Of a DNA stretch of 64,000 nt, positions 39,131 to 48,157 are shown one piece after another; positions within the stretch are counted from its first letter, which is position 1, and each line of letters opens with the position of its first letter. The translations under genes were made by a program, and so were the position numbers. Location of the stretch: contig NZ_SRUU01000010.1 of assembly GCF_004791585.1 (NCBI RefSeq), positions 62,001 through 126,000 of the forward strand. Direction: 5' to 3'. This DNA is from Mesorhizobium sp. M1C.F.Ca.ET.210.01.1.1. GTDB taxonomy: Bacteria; Pseudomonadota; Alphaproteobacteria; Rhizobiales; Rhizobiaceae. The notes under the pieces were generated by a model that was not told where the DNA came from, ran no database searches, and saw nothing but the letters and a program-made list of their open reading frames with translations.

Positions 39131-40255
39131 TCAGTTGTCGAATCGCGACGGGCGGAACGGTTCGAGCAACGGGTGCGGCGTGCCGCTGACGATTTCGCCG
39201 GCCAGCAATTCGCCCGTAACAAGGCCAAGCGTGGCGCCGCTGTGGCTGAAGACGACGTGATAGCGGGGAATGTCGGTCAACTGGCCGATGACCGGTTCGC
39301 CGTCAGCGGGGATTGGCTTCGGCCCCATGTGGTGGCTCTCGAGTGCGAGTGTCGGGTTGCCCTCAAGCACCTTCGAGGCTTCCTCGAGCAGCCCGGCAAC
39401 CGTCGACGGCTTGGCTTCATAGGTACCGTCGTCGTGCAGGATGACTTCCTCCTCGGACCAGGCGGAGTCGAGTGCGAAGGCGCCGTTCGGCGTCGGCCGG
39501 ATGGCGACGCGCGGGGTGTTGAGCACGGCGCGCAGCGGATGCCGGACCGGCTTGCTGAAGACGAGCAGCGCGCGCGTCGTGCCGTCGCCGATACGCTTGC
39601 CGACCTTGGCCGCCATGCCCGGCACTGTCGAGCCCGTCGCAACCACCACGACGTCGGCATCGATCGTTTGCCCGGACGCGGTCTTCACGCCGCTGGCGCG
39701 GCTATTGGCGAGCGTGACGTCGGTGGAGCCGGCATCGGTGAGGATGCGCCCGCCACGGTCGCGGAACTCGCTGAGCAGCAATCCGATGAGCGAAGGCAGG
39801 TCGACCCAGCCTTCGCCGGCATTGAAGATCGCGCCCTGCGGCGACACGGCATTGGCGTCGACACCTGGCGTGACGGCGGCGATGTCGCCAGGCGCAAGCA
39901 GCCGCGTCTCATAGCCGATCGCCAGTTCGTGGCGGAAAACTTCCTCGATCTGGTTGGCGGCATCGTCGGCGTCCCAGGTGAGCCCGCCGTCGAGGCGCAG
40001 CCAGGCGCCGCAGTCGTGCTTTGCCGCGAATGCGTGGTAGCGCTCAAGGCCTGCCACGCGCAGGCGGTGATAGGCGGCCGACCGCTTTCGCGCCGAGTTG
40101 AGCCAGGCGAGCGAGCGCGACGATGCGCCGCCGGCGACCGGGCCGTCCGTAACGATGGTCGTTGCCGCGCCAAGCCGGGCGAGATGGACGGCCGTGGAGA
40201 CGCCAAAGATGCCGCCGCCGATGACGACGACCTTGAGGGCGGATTTATCAGTCAT
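39131..40255 (-). CDS. FAD-dependent oxidoreductase (D-amino acid/glycine oxidase type)
   Basis: A 374-aa DAO-family flavoprotein with the dinucleotide-binding motif VVVIGGGIFGVSTAVHLARLG (GxGxxG at residues 13-18). SLAWLNSARKRSAAYHRL near 50 and a C-terminal HSGATLGLVTGELLAGEI complete the family pattern. It is expected to oxidise an amine or amino acid. It is the last gene of a leftward cluster with amino-acid-type ABC transporter genes, so it probably acts on the imported compound. Start at 40255 (MTDKSALKVV). Confidence 0.85.
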   Translation of the reverse strand: MTDKSALKVVVIGGGIFGVSTAVHLARLGAATTIVTDGPVAGGASSRSLAWLNSARKRSAAYHRLRVAGLERYHAFAAKHDCGAWLRLDGGLTWDADDAANQIEEVFRHELAIGYETRLLAPGDIAAVTPGVDANAVSPQGAIFNAGEGWVDLPSLIGLLLSEFRDRGGRILTDAGSTDVTLANSRASGVKTASGQTIDADVVVVATGSTVPGMAAKVGKRIGDGTTRALLVFSKPVRHPLRAVLNTPRVAIRPTPNGAFALDSAWSEEEVILHDDGTYEAKPSTVAGLLEEASKVLEGNPTLALESHHMGPKPIPADGEPVIGQLTDIPRYHVVFSHSGATLGLVTGELLAGEIVSGTPHPLLEPFRPSRFDN

Positions 40256-40329
40256 GAGTACAGCTTTCGATGATCGGACGGGTTGGTTTCGATGGATGCG
40301 CCGGGCCCGGCCGGCGCGGCAAGAATCGT

Positions 40330-41853
40330 TCACAGCACCTCGGCGAGGAATTGCTTGAGCCGCGGGCTCTTCGGCCTGTCGAAGATCTCCGCCGGCGGGC
40401 CGACCTCGACGATGCGGCCTTCGTCCATGAAGGCGACCTGGTCAGCCACCTTGCGGGCAAAGCCCATCTCGTGGGTGACGACGATCATCGTCATGCCTCG
40501 GCGGCCGAGATCGGCCATCAGGTTCAGCACGCCCTTGACGAGTTCGGGGTCGAGCGCGCTCGTCACCTCGTCGAAGAGGATGACCTCGGGGTCCATCGCC
40601 AGCGCTCGTGCGATCGCCACGCGCTGCTGCTGGCCGCCCGACAGGCGGCTGGGCCGGTAGTCCGCGCGTGCTGCAAGGCCCACTTCCGCGAGGCGCGCTT
40701 CGGCAAGGCGCCGGGCCTGGCTGCCGGCCATGCCCTTGATCCTGGTCAGCGCCAGCATGACGTTCTCGATCGCCGTGTGGTTGGGGAACAGGTTGAAATG
40801 CTGGAAGACCATGCCGACGCGTCGGCGCAGCGTCTCAGGCTTGATCGCCAGGATGCTTTCGCCGTCGAGCAGCACGTCTCCGGCCTTGGGCTCGACCAAC
40901 CGGTTGAGGCAGCGCAGCAGCGTCGATTTGCCGGAGCCCGACGGGCCGATGACGCAAGTGACCGTTCCCGGCTCGACCTTGAGCCGGATCTGGCTCAGCA
41001 CCTGCAGCTCGCCATAGGCCATGTCGAGATCGCGCACCTCGAGGCTGCCGGCCTTGACGGCAGGCCGTGCCGCCTCGCGGGAGGCCTTGCCCGTCATATC
41101 CTTCAGCTCGCCGACCTCGACGAGACCGCTGACGACACCGCCCGGCTTCTGCTTGCCGAGGCGCAGGCGGTTGTCGATGTAATTGACGACATGGGTCAGC
41201 GGTACAGTGATGACGAGATAGAACATGCCGGCCAGGAGCAGCGGCGACAGATTGCCGGTGACCACCGCCTGGTCCTGTCCGATGCGGAAAATCTCGCGCT
41301 CCGAGGCGAGCAGGCCGAGGAAATAGACGAGGCTGGAATCCTTGACGTTGCCGATGAACTGGTTGACCAGGGCAGGGAGCACGCGGCGCACGCCCTGCGG
41401 GATCACGATCAGTCGCATGCCCTGGCCGTAGCTCATGCTGAGCGCGCGGCAGGCTTCCATCTGGCCGCTTTCGACGCTCTGGATGCCGGAGCGGAAAATT
41501 TCGCCGATATAAGCGCCGGCAATCAGGCTGAGCGCCACGATCCCGAGCGGGTAAGGCGAGGGCCCGAAGATCTCGCGGCCGATGCGGGCGAAGCCTTGTC
41601 CGATCAGGAGAATCGTGAGGATCGCCGGCAGCCCGCGAAAGATGTCGGTGTAGACGCGTGCCGGGATGCGCAGCCAGGCCGAGCGCGAGATGCCCATCAC
41701 GGCAAGCACCATGCCGATAAGGATGCCGAGCACCGTCGACGCCGCGGCAAGGATAAGCGTGTTCTTCAGCCCGACGACAAGCAGCGCGGGCAGCACCGAT
41801 GCCATCGCGTCCCAGTCGAAAAAACTGCGCTGAAGGTTCTCTAACCAATCCAT
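40330..41853 (-). CDS. Amino acid ABC transporter, fused permease and ATP-binding protein
   Basis: A 507-aa fusion. Residues 1-235 form a His/Glu/Gln-type permease with about five helices and the EAA loop at 133-153 ([20 protein letters not shown]); residues 236-268 are a linker; residues 269-507 are an ABC ATPase with Walker [10 protein letters not shown] at 303-311, signature LSGGQQQR and Walker [14 protein letters not shown]. The fused form replaces the usual two genes of polar amino acid uptake systems. It lies between the binding protein and the flavin oxidoreductase genes. Confidence 0.93.
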   Translation of the reverse strand: MDWLENLQRSFFDWDAMASVLPALLVVGLKNTLILAAASTVLGILIGMVLAVMGISRSAWLRIPARVYTDIFRGLPAILTILLIGQGFARIGREIFGPSPYPLGIVALSLIAGAYIGEIFRSGIQSVESGQMEACRALSMSYGQGMRLIVIPQGVRRVLPALVNQFIGNVKDSSLVYFLGLLASEREIFRIGQDQAVVTGNLSPLLLAGMFYLVITVPLTHVVNYIDNRLRLGKQKPGGVVSGLVEVGELKDMTGKASREAARPAVKAGSLEVRDLDMAYGELQVLSQIRLKVEPGTVTCVIGPSGSGKSTLLRCLNRLVEPKAGDVLLDGESILAIKPETLRRRVGMVFQHFNLFPNHTAIENVMLALTRIKGMAGSQARRLAEARLAEVGLAARADYRPSRLSGGQQQRVAIARALAMDPEVILFDEVTSALDPELVKGVLNLMADLGRRGMTMIVVTHEMGFARKVADQVAFMDEGRIVEVGPPAEIFDRPKSPRLKQFLAEVL

Positions 41854-41867
41854 CCGCCAACCTGCCT

Positions 41868-41981
41868 AGAGCATGATGCCGAAAAGTGTGCAGCGGTTTT
41901 CGGACGACATCATGCTCTATCTCTTTGATTTAGAGCCGGATTTTGATTTCAGGTCGATTTGACCTGAAATCATCCGGCTCT
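41868..41981. repeat. Two consecutive palindromic repeats
   Basis: First element (41868-41918): AGAGCATGATG mirrored by CATCATGCTCT around CGAAAA/TTTTCG. Second (41932-41981): AGAGCCGGA, TGATTTCAGGTC, loop, GACCTGAAATCA, TCCGGCTCT. They lie between the binding-protein and permease-ATPase genes of the same direction. They belong to the same family as 29218-29262. They may attenuate readthrough so that the binding protein is made in excess; this is inference. Confidence 0.75.
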
Positions 41982-42067
41982 GGCGCGGAGGGGCAAGCGC
42001 CACCTGCGCGATCTCTCACCGCCTGCTTGAGGGGCCGCCGGCATTCGCGCCGGCGGCATTGCGCAGG

Positions 42068-42904
42068 TCAGTTCTTCTTGGGGAGATATTGCTCCGGCAT
42101 CGGCGAGCCGGGGAACCATTTCTGGTAGAGGTCGCGCCAGGTGCCGTCCTGCATGGCATCGTGGATGCCCTTGTCGAGCGCCTCGCGGAAGGCGTCGTTG
42201 CCCTTGCGCACGACAAAGCCGGCCGGCGCGTCGAAGGACGGGATGTTGATGGCGATCTTCAGGGCGGGATAGCGCTCGCCATATTGTTTCGCCGCCTCAT
42301 AGTCGAGGAAGTGCCCGTCGACCGTGCCGTTGTTGAGCGCGGCTATCGCCGAGTTGTTGTCCGGGAACTTCACCAGATCGGTGTTCGTGAAGTTCTTGGT
42401 GGCATAGATCTCCTGCAAGGTACCCTGCACGACGCCGAGGCGCTTGCCGGCCAGGCCCTCGGCGCTGGTAATCTTGGGGTCGGACGTCAGCACCGACAGG
42501 TATCCGGCGAGATAGCCGTCGGAAAAGTCGACCGTCTGCTTGCGCTTCTCCGTCGTACCGATGGCCGCGACCGCCACATCGAAGCGCTGGTTGGCGACCG
42601 AAGGCATCAGCGCCGAGAATTCCTGGCCTGTGAAGGTCACCTGATCCGGCTTGAAGCCCATCCGGCCCACCACGTTCAGGAAGAATTCGAGATCGAAGCC
42701 GGTGAACTTGCCGTCGGCGGTGGTGAAGGCGTAGGGCTTGGCGTCGCCCATCGTGCCGACGCTGATCGTCTTGGGATCGATGAGATTGTACGGATTGTCC
42801 GCCGCCCAGGCCTTGGGCAGCGACAGGGCGGCAAGTGCTACCGCGAAGACGATGGAGCTGATGCGCTGGCATCGGCTCGATGTGAAAAGACCTCTGATGC
42901 TCAT
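42068..42904 (-). CDS. Amino acid ABC transporter, periplasmic binding protein
   Basis: A 278-aa family 3 solute-binding protein. A signal peptide covers residues 1-34 (cleavage after AWA). The mature chain has the family pattern [28 protein letters not shown], then [25 protein letters not shown] and LGVVQGT. The ligand is likely a polar amino acid or derivative. TGGAGAAC precedes the ATG. The gene is divergent from the LacI-family regulator and is controlled, by position, through the two palindromes in between. Confidence 0.92.
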   Translation of the reverse strand: MSIRGLFTSSRCQRISSIVFAVALAALSLPKAWAADNPYNLIDPKTISVGTMGDAKPYAFTTADGKFTGFDLEFFLNVVGRMGFKPDQVTFTGQEFSALMPSVANQRFDVAVAAIGTTEKRKQTVDFSDGYLAGYLSVLTSDPKITSAEGLAGKRLGVVQGTLQEIYATKNFTNTDLVKFPDNNSAIAALNNGTVDGHFLDYEAAKQYGERYPALKIAINIPSFDAPAGFVVRKGNDAFREALDKGIHDAMQDGTWRDLYQKWFPGSPMPEQYLPKKN

Positions 42905-43001
42905 GGTTGTTCTCCACTCTGAAGATCGGTCCGTGCGGGGGGCACAGCGAACAATTTCTGTACGGCCTGCGATCCGACGCCTCCCGGCGTTCTTTTTCTT
43001 G

Positions 43002-43037
43002 TGAGACCGGTCTCAATTGCCAATGAGACCGGTCTCT
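43002..43037. promoter_or_regulatory. Tandem LacI-type operators
   Basis: TGAGACCGGTCTCA (43002-43015) is a perfect 14-bp palindrome; TGAGACCGGTCTCT (43024-43037) repeats it with one terminal mismatch. Centres are 22 bp apart, about two helical turns, so two dimers would bind on one face. They lie between the divergent binding-protein gene and the LacI-type regulator, and the central CG is characteristic of LacI-family sites. Confidence 0.85.
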
Positions 43038-43098
43038 TGACATTTGTAGGCACAGGAACGACGATCCGTCAAACGAATTTGAAGCGACTTTTCCACAA

Positions 43099-44166
43099 AT
43101 GAAGCGCCCACCCAAAGCTCCATCGGTCACCGTCAGCGACGTCGCTCGCGAGGCCAAGGTCTCGAAGGCGACCGCCGCGCGCGTGCTGGGAGGCTATGGC
43201 CGCGTGAGCACCACGGTGCACGCCGCCGTGCTCGAAGCCGCGAAGGCGCTGGACTACCGGCCGAACGAGCTGGCGCGCAGCATGACCACCGGCCGTTCAG
43301 GCAGCATTGGCGTCGTCGTCGGCGACATCGAGAACCCGTTCTTCTCGCTTGCGGTGCGCGGCATAAGTGATGCGGCGCGTCTTTCGGGCATCAACGTCAT
43401 CCTCGCCAATTCAGGCGAGGACGTCGAAGCCGAGAAGAGCGCGATACGCGTTCTGATGGCAAAGCAGGTCGACGGCCTGATCGTGACGCCCGCCCAGTCC
43501 GGAGATATCGCCCACCTCAAGGAGATCGCCTGTCCCCTGGCGCTGCTCGACCGTGCGCTGCCGGAGCTCAACGTCGACACCGTCACGGTCGATGACCGCA
43601 ATGCGGCCCTTCGAGCGACGCGCATGCTGACGCAAGCCGGGCACCGCAGGATCGCCTATGTGACCGCCGCGCTGCTGTCCGGAGATTTTCGCGGGGCCGA
43701 GTCGAGGATCAACACCTCCACCGTGCGTGAGCGCATCCTGGGCTTCCTCGATGCCTGCCGAGAAGCCGGCATACCGGGCGCGGAACGCAACATCCATTTC
43801 GGCAGCGGGCGATCGGACGGCGCGCATGCGGCCATGCAGCGCCTGCTTGAAAGCGCCGACCGGCCGACGGCGATCCTCGCCTCCGACAGCGTCGTGGCGC
43901 TCGATCTGTTCAAGGCGATCCGCGAATGCGGCCTCGCCATTCCGCGCGACATATCGCTGATCACCTTCCACGACGCCGACTGGACGAGCGTGACGACGCC
44001 GCCGATCACCGTCATCGACCAGCCGGTTTATGCGCTCGGAAAGTCCGTGGCGGAGCTGCTGATACGCCGCCTGAAAGGCGATGATCGGCCGCCCGAAAGG
44101 ATCGTCCTGCCGACGACGATCATCGAACGCATGTCGGTGGGCCACCGGGGCGATGCTGGCCCATGA
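43099..44166 (+). CDS. LacI family transcriptional regulator
   Basis: A 355-aa repressor: N-terminal helix-turn-helix at residues 9-60 (VTVSDVAREAKVSKATAARVL, hinge helix YRPNELARSM) and a periplasmic-binding-protein-like sensor domain from about 65 (SIGVVVGDIENPFFSLAVRGI). It most likely controls the divergent transporter/oxidoreductase cluster and itself through 43002-43037. LacI-family regulators usually sense sugars or nucleosides; pairing with an amino-acid-type importer is less common. Confidence 0.93.
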   Translation: MKRPPKAPSVTVSDVAREAKVSKATAARVLGGYGRVSTTVHAAVLEAAKALDYRPNELARSMTTGRSGSIGVVVGDIENPFFSLAVRGISDAARLSGINVILANSGEDVEAEKSAIRVLMAKQVDGLIVTPAQSGDIAHLKEIACPLALLDRALPELNVDTVTVDDRNAALRATRMLTQAGHRRIAYVTAALLSGDFRGAESRINTSTVRERILGFLDACREAGIPGAERNIHFGSGRSDGAHAAMQRLLESADRPTAILASDSVVALDLFKAIRECGLAIPRDISLITFHDADWTSVTTPPITVIDQPVYALGKSVAELLIRRLKGDDRPPERIVLPTTIIERMSVGHRGDAGP

Positions 44167-44180
44167 ACCAGGTGCAAACC

Positions 44181-44212
44181 GGCCGGAGCGGCTCCGCTGA
44201 GCCGCGCCGGCC
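44181..44212. terminator. Hairpin between convergent genes
   Basis: GGCCGGaGCGGCTC and GAGCCGCgCCGGCC form a 14-position stem with one mismatch and a CGCT loop, between the LacI-type gene and the convergent binding-protein gene. No strong T-run on either side; probable bidirectional terminator. Confidence 0.55.
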
Positions 44213-44230
44213 GTCTGTGCCCTGGGAGGA

Positions 44231-45871
44231 TCAGGACTCCAGCCAGACCTTTTCGAAATGCTGCTCGAGCGCCTGGTGCTGCTCGCAGCCATGCACGCCC
44301 TTGCGGTAGGTGCGGTAGACCGAGCGCCAGTAGGGCTGGATGATGACGCCGGAGTCACGCAGATTCTGCTCGATCTTGGCCATGATCTCCTTGCGCTGGG
44401 CGGCATCGGGCGTTGCCAGCGCCTTGTCAAGAAGCTCGTCGAACTCCTTGTTCGAATAGGCGCTTTCGTTCCAGGCCGCGCCCGACTTGTAGGCGAGCGC
44501 CAGCACCTGGACGCCGAGCGGACGGCCGAGCCATTCCGTGCACGAGAAAGGATACTTGCTCCAGTCGTTCCAGAAGGTCGCGGCCGGCAGCACGGTGCGC
44601 TTGATCTTCAGGCCCGCCTCGCGGATCTGGGCCGCGATGGCGTCGGCGGTGCTCTTCTGCCATTCGACATCGACCGAGATCAGCTCGTACTCGTGGTCGG
44701 CCTTGCCGGCGTCCGCTATCAGCTTCTTCGCCGCTTCGACGTCGCGCTTGGCCGTGCCGATATCGGCGAATTCCGGGTGCATCGGGCCGACATGGTGGTT
44801 GTCGGCGGGCTTGCCCCTGCCGTCGAGGCCGAGCTTCAGCACCGCCGCATTGTCGACGGCGAGCTGGGCTGCGCGGCGTACCTTGACGTCGTCATAAGGC
44901 GCGTTGCCGACATTGAAGCGCGCCACGATGGTCGAGCCGGTGGCGATCTCCGAATTTTCGAGCCCCATCTGCTCGGTCTGCGACACCGCATCCGAGGCGG
45001 TCTCGTGGTCGGTGTCGATCTCGCCGGATTCGAAGGCAGACAGCATGGCGTTGGGATCGGAGCCGTAGTCGACCCATTTGATGCCGTCGAGATGGAACTC
45101 ACCCTTCCACCACGGCTTGTCCTTGCGCTTCACCTCAGCACCCGACTCAGCGTCCCAACTCACCAGCTCGCACGGACCGGTGGTGATGGCCAAAGCCTTC
45201 TTCGGATCGGCATCGCCCTCGTAGGAGCGGTGCATGATCAGCGCCGGATAGTCGGCCATGCCGGCGACCAGCGAAATGTCGGGTTTCGGCAGGTTGAGCT
45301 TGACGGTGTAGTCGTCGACCTTCTGGATGCCGCCGTCGACCGGCTTCTTGGTGTCGGCATTGACGAGCGCGCCCATGCGGGCTGCGACCGAATTGCCGGC
45401 GACCGAGGCATCGCACCAGCGGTTGAGGTTGTGGATCACGTCGTCGGCGTTGAAAGTGTCGCCGTTCGACCATGTGATGCCCTTGCGCACATGAAGCGTG
45501 ATCGTCTTGGCGTCGTCGCTGGTTTCCCAGCTCTCGAGCAGCCACGGCTCGAAGCTGAAGTCGGTTTTCCAGCGCACTAGATATTCGTTGCAGTGACGCG
45601 CGACATTCGACATCTCGACGCCGTCGAATGTGCGCGGATCCTTGAAGCCCTTTACGTTCATCGCCACGCGGAGCACGCCGCCCTTTTTGGGCTCCTCGGC
45701 GCGGGCCGGCGAAGGGGTAAGGCCGCCCAGCGCCAGGGCACCGGCGGCGCTGACGCCGAGGCCCGCCATGAGCGCCAGATATTCGCGCCGGCTGATCGTG
45801 CCCTTCTTGAAATCATCGGCGGTCGGCCTGGCCCGCGGGTGCAGTTTTCTGTCGGTCAACATGAATTTCAT
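44231..45871 (-). CDS. ABC transporter substrate-binding protein, family 5 (peptide/opine type)
   Basis: A 546-aa DppA/OppA-like binding protein. After an unusually long polar N-terminus, residues 27-60 hold a twin-arginine-type signal ([25 protein letters not shown]...ARAEE), so export is probably by Tat. The mature part shows the family pattern [13 protein letters not shown] and [29 protein letters not shown] stands before the ATG at 45871. No permease or ATPase genes for this class are adjacent, so it is an orphan in the window. The ligand is not predictable. Confidence 0.88.
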   Translation of the reverse strand: MKFMLTDRKLHPRARPTADDFKKGTISRREYLALMAGLGVSAAGALALGGLTPSPARAEEPKKGGVLRVAMNVKGFKDPRTFDGVEMSNVARHCNEYLVRWKTDFSFEPWLLESWETSDDAKTITLHVRKGITWSNGDTFNADDVIHNLNRWCDASVAGNSVAARMGALVNADTKKPVDGGIQKVDDYTVKLNLPKPDISLVAGMADYPALIMHRSYEGDADPKKALAITTGPCELVSWDAESGAEVKRKDKPWWKGEFHLDGIKWVDYGSDPNAMLSAFESGEIDTDHETASDAVSQTEQMGLENSEIATGSTIVARFNVGNAPYDDVKVRRAAQLAVDNAAVLKLGLDGRGKPADNHHVGPMHPEFADIGTAKRDVEAAKKLIADAGKADHEYELISVDVEWQKSTADAIAAQIREAGLKIKRTVLPAATFWNDWSKYPFSCTEWLGRPLGVQVLALAYKSGAAWNESAYSNKEFDELLDKALATPDAAQRKEIMAKIEQNLRDSGVIIQPYWRSVYRTYRKGVHGCEQHQALEQHFEKVWLES

Positions 45872-46186
45872 CGTCGTTCCCTCTTGTTGGTGCGTGTCGC
45901 CCCGCGGCGGTTCTGGCGGCAACGACGTGCACGAAAGCCCAGCGGGCGCCCCGGCCGCCGTCCAACGCGGGGGCGGGACGACTGCCGGGACGCCGTTGCC
46001 TGCGAGCGGATGATAGGTCTGCTTTCTGTGGCGAAATGTTTGGTTTTCCGCAGTTCTTGTGCGCTGTTCCGCAGGGGATACAGCCAATCTCGCCCCTTGT
46101 GGGGAGATGTCCGGCAGGACAGAGGGGGCGCTGTCCCGCCGGCGCCTCAGTCGATTGAAACTGGCTTCGCAGGTAATTTTTGGATG
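45872..46186. other. 315-bp gap upstream of the family 5 binding protein
   Basis: The gap holds the likely promoter/leader of the binding-protein gene in 45872-46080 (no clear -35/-10) and the left half of a repeat pair from 46087. No credible open frame was seen. Confidence 0.5.
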
Positions 46187-46261
46187 TTAGGAATCTGAAA
46201 GGTCGCGATCCTCCGCGCCCCCCTCTGGCCTGCCGGCCATCTCCCCCAGCTTGGGGGAGAT
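46087..46261. repeat. Inverted pair of CTCCCC-type palindromic repeats
   Basis: ATCTCGCCCC-TTGT-GGGGAGAT (46087-46108, continuing GTCCGGCAGGACAGAGGG) and its inverse counterpart ending ATCTCCCCC-AGCTT-GGGGGAGAT (46239-46261, preceded by CCCTCTGGCCTGCCGGCC). Similar architecture to the pair at 27138-27332. The right copy lies within the 3' end of the alpha/beta hydrolase gene. Confidence 0.75.
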
Positions 46262-47230
46262 CAGCGCCCCATCGCTGGCGCCCAGCCTGGCGATGTCGCC
46301 GACAATCCTCGCAAACGCCGCCGCCGCGCGTGGCACCGTTGGGCGAGCGCGCAGAAAACTGTGCACCAGCCGCGGCTCCTCGCGCCACCAGGCGCGGCCG
46401 CCGGCGGCGAGGATGCGGTCGCGATAGGCCTCGCCGTCCGACGACAGGGGGTCGCACTCGGCGGTGACGACGACACTCGGCGGCAGGCCGGAGAAATCGC
46501 CATCCTTGAGCGGCGAGAAGGTCGGGTCGTCCGCCGACTGTCCCGGCGCCGAGCGGATGCGGCGATAAAACCCGATATCGGCGAGCGTCAGCAGGGGCGC
46601 CTCGGCATGCTCGACATGGGAGCGGCTGGTCTCGTGGCCGCCCAGGTCCGGAAAGATTAGCATCTGGCCGCTCGCGTGCCGGGGATGATGCCGTGTCGCC
46701 TGCGCCACCGCGGCGGCCAGATTGCCGCCGGCGCTTTCGCCGCAAAGCACGATCGGCAGTGTGCTGGTCGCAGCCACCCACTCGAACACTGCCAGCGCAT
46801 CGTTGAAGGAAGCCGGATGCAGGTACTCCGGCGCCAGCCGGTAGTCGGTGGAGACCACCTCGAAGCCCGTGCCGGCGCAGATCTCGGCGCAGATATCGTC
46901 ATGGCTGTCGAGATCGCCGAGCACGAACCCGCCGCCGTGATAATAGACGACGATTGCCGTTGCTGCCTTGCCCGCCATCCGATAGCGGCGGACCGGGACC
47001 GCATGCGCCGCCGTGGCGACGAGGCTATCGCTGGTGGTCACGCCTTCCGGACGACCTTGGTGAAATGCGACGCACATCCGGTCGTAGACCGCGCGCTGCT
47101 CGGCGATGGGTGCGGCGACGATCTCCGGCGGGTACCAGCTGTTGATCTTGTCGATGTAGTCCCAGAGTTCCGCATCGAGCAGGGCGGCATATTTGCCGCG
47201 CCTTGCCGGATCGCCTGGGTCGCCGGTCAT
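46187..47230 (-). CDS. Alpha/beta hydrolase (HSL/GDXG family esterase)
   Basis: A 347-aa esterase/lipase-like enzyme of the hormone-sensitive lipase group: oxyanion motif YYHGGGFVLGD near residue 91, nucleophile elbow LCGESAGGN near 162, then the Asp in VVTAECDPLSSDG near 258 and a His in LVHSFLRARP near 287. The start is ATG at 47230; the longer open frame upstream belongs to the overlapping isochorismatase region. The last 25 or so residues (from ISPKLGEMAGRPEGG) are encoded by an intergenic repeat and are unlikely to be part of the fold. It starts 5 bp after the isochorismatase-like gene. Confidence 0.88.
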   Translation of the reverse strand: MTGDPGDPARRGKYAALLDAELWDYIDKINSWYPPEIVAAPIAEQRAVYDRMCVAFHQGRPEGVTTSDSLVATAAHAVPVRRYRMAGKAATAIVVYYHGGGFVLGDLDSHDDICAEICAGTGFEVVSTDYRLAPEYLHPASFNDALAVFEWVAATSTLPIVLCGESAGGNLAAAVAQATRHHPRHASGQMLIFPDLGGHETSRSHVEHAEAPLLTLADIGFYRRIRSAPGQSADDPTFSPLKDGDFSGLPPSVVVTAECDPLSSDGEAYRDRILAAGGRAWWREEPRLVHSFLRARPTVPRAAAAFARIVGDIARLGASDGALISPKLGEMAGRPEGGAEDRDLSDS

Positions 47231-47235
47231 AGCCG

Positions 47236-47913
47236 TCAGAGCTCGGCGTAGAGCCGCGCCGCGTTCTCGAAGGTGAAGCGCAGCGGCACCGAGCCCTCGA
47301 CCTGCCAGACGCTCACCGTGTCGCCCGCCATCAGCCGGCAGGCATCGAGCGTGTTGGTGACGGCGCCGCCATAGAGCCGGTTGGCGAGGTTGAGGATGCC
47401 CGTCTGGTGCATGGCGGCGCTTGCGCTGCCGCAAGCGTCCTTGACCAGAAGCACGCGGAAACCGCGCGCCACCGCGTCCTTCACCGTGGCGTCGATGCAG
47501 GCCTCGGTCCACACGCCGGCAATGACCAGCCATTCGATGCCGGAGGCCTTGAGCTTGTCGGCAAAGTCGTTCTTGCCGAAGGCGCTTGCCTCATGCTTGA
47601 CCAGCATCGCTTCATCGCCTTGCGGCGCCACCTCATGGCAGATCGCCGTCAGCGGATCGTCCTTATCGGAGAAAGCCGATTTGCCGCTGGCGTCCACCGG
47701 ATGGAAGGGCCGCGCCTCGGCGAGGTCGACGATGTAAGCCCAGTGGTAGAGCGGCACGAAGTTGCGCCTCGCCGCGTCCTGCAGGCGCTGGACGTTGGCG
47801 AGGATATCGGCAAAGCCCTCGACCAGATAGCGCGTGTCCTTGCGATGCTCTTCCTGGAGATCGATGAACACGGCGGCCACCGTGCCGCGCCGGATGGAGA
47901 CTGGGGTTTTCAT
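47236..47913 (-). CDS. Isochorismatase family cysteine hydrolase
   Basis: A 225-aa cysteine hydrolase. The catalytic triad is visible: D18 in AVFIDLQEEH, K106 in AMLVKHEAS, and C139 in AGVWTEACIDATV, with the cis-peptide VW-TEAC motif. Such enzymes cleave isochorismate, nicotinamide or N-carbamoyl amides; the specificity is unknown. It is cotranscribed with the alpha/beta hydrolase downstream (5-bp gap). Confidence 0.88.
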   Translation of the reverse strand: MKTPVSIRRGTVAAVFIDLQEEHRKDTRYLVEGFADILANVQRLQDAARRNFVPLYHWAYIVDLAEARPFHPVDASGKSAFSDKDDPLTAICHEVAPQGDEAMLVKHEASAFGKNDFADKLKASGIEWLVIAGVWTEACIDATVKDAVARGFRVLLVKDACGSASAAMHQTGILNLANRLYGGAVTNTLDACRLMAGDTVSVWQVEGSVPLRFTFENAARLYAEL

Positions 47914-47930
47914 GCGGTTTCTCAGACTTC

Positions 47931-48110
47931 GTCATTCCAGGGCGAAGCAGCCGCGAAGCGGCGTCGCGAAGACCCTGGGATCCATGCCGTTGCCGTGATC
48001 GTCGATCGCTGCCTAACAGAATTCCGCACCGTGGCGAAGGTGAGATGGAACGGCATGGATCCTAGGGTCTGCGCCGCGTCGCTTCGCTCCTTGCTTCGCC
48101 CTAGGATGAC
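47931..48110. repeat. Inverted pair of intergenic repeats
   Basis: The left copy begins GTCATTCCAGGGCGAAG (47931-47947) and runs to GGATCCATGCCGTT (about 47992); the right copy is its inverse, from AACGGCATGGATCCTAGGG (from about 48049) to CTTCGCCCTAGGATGAC (48094-48110). The two copies fill most of the 244-bp gap between the isochorismatase-like and M24 genes, which contains nothing else recognisable. Confidence 0.75.
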
Positions 48111-48157
48111 GACTGCATTTGAGTCGCCCCCGATCTCGAAGCTCTGCGATGCCGGGT

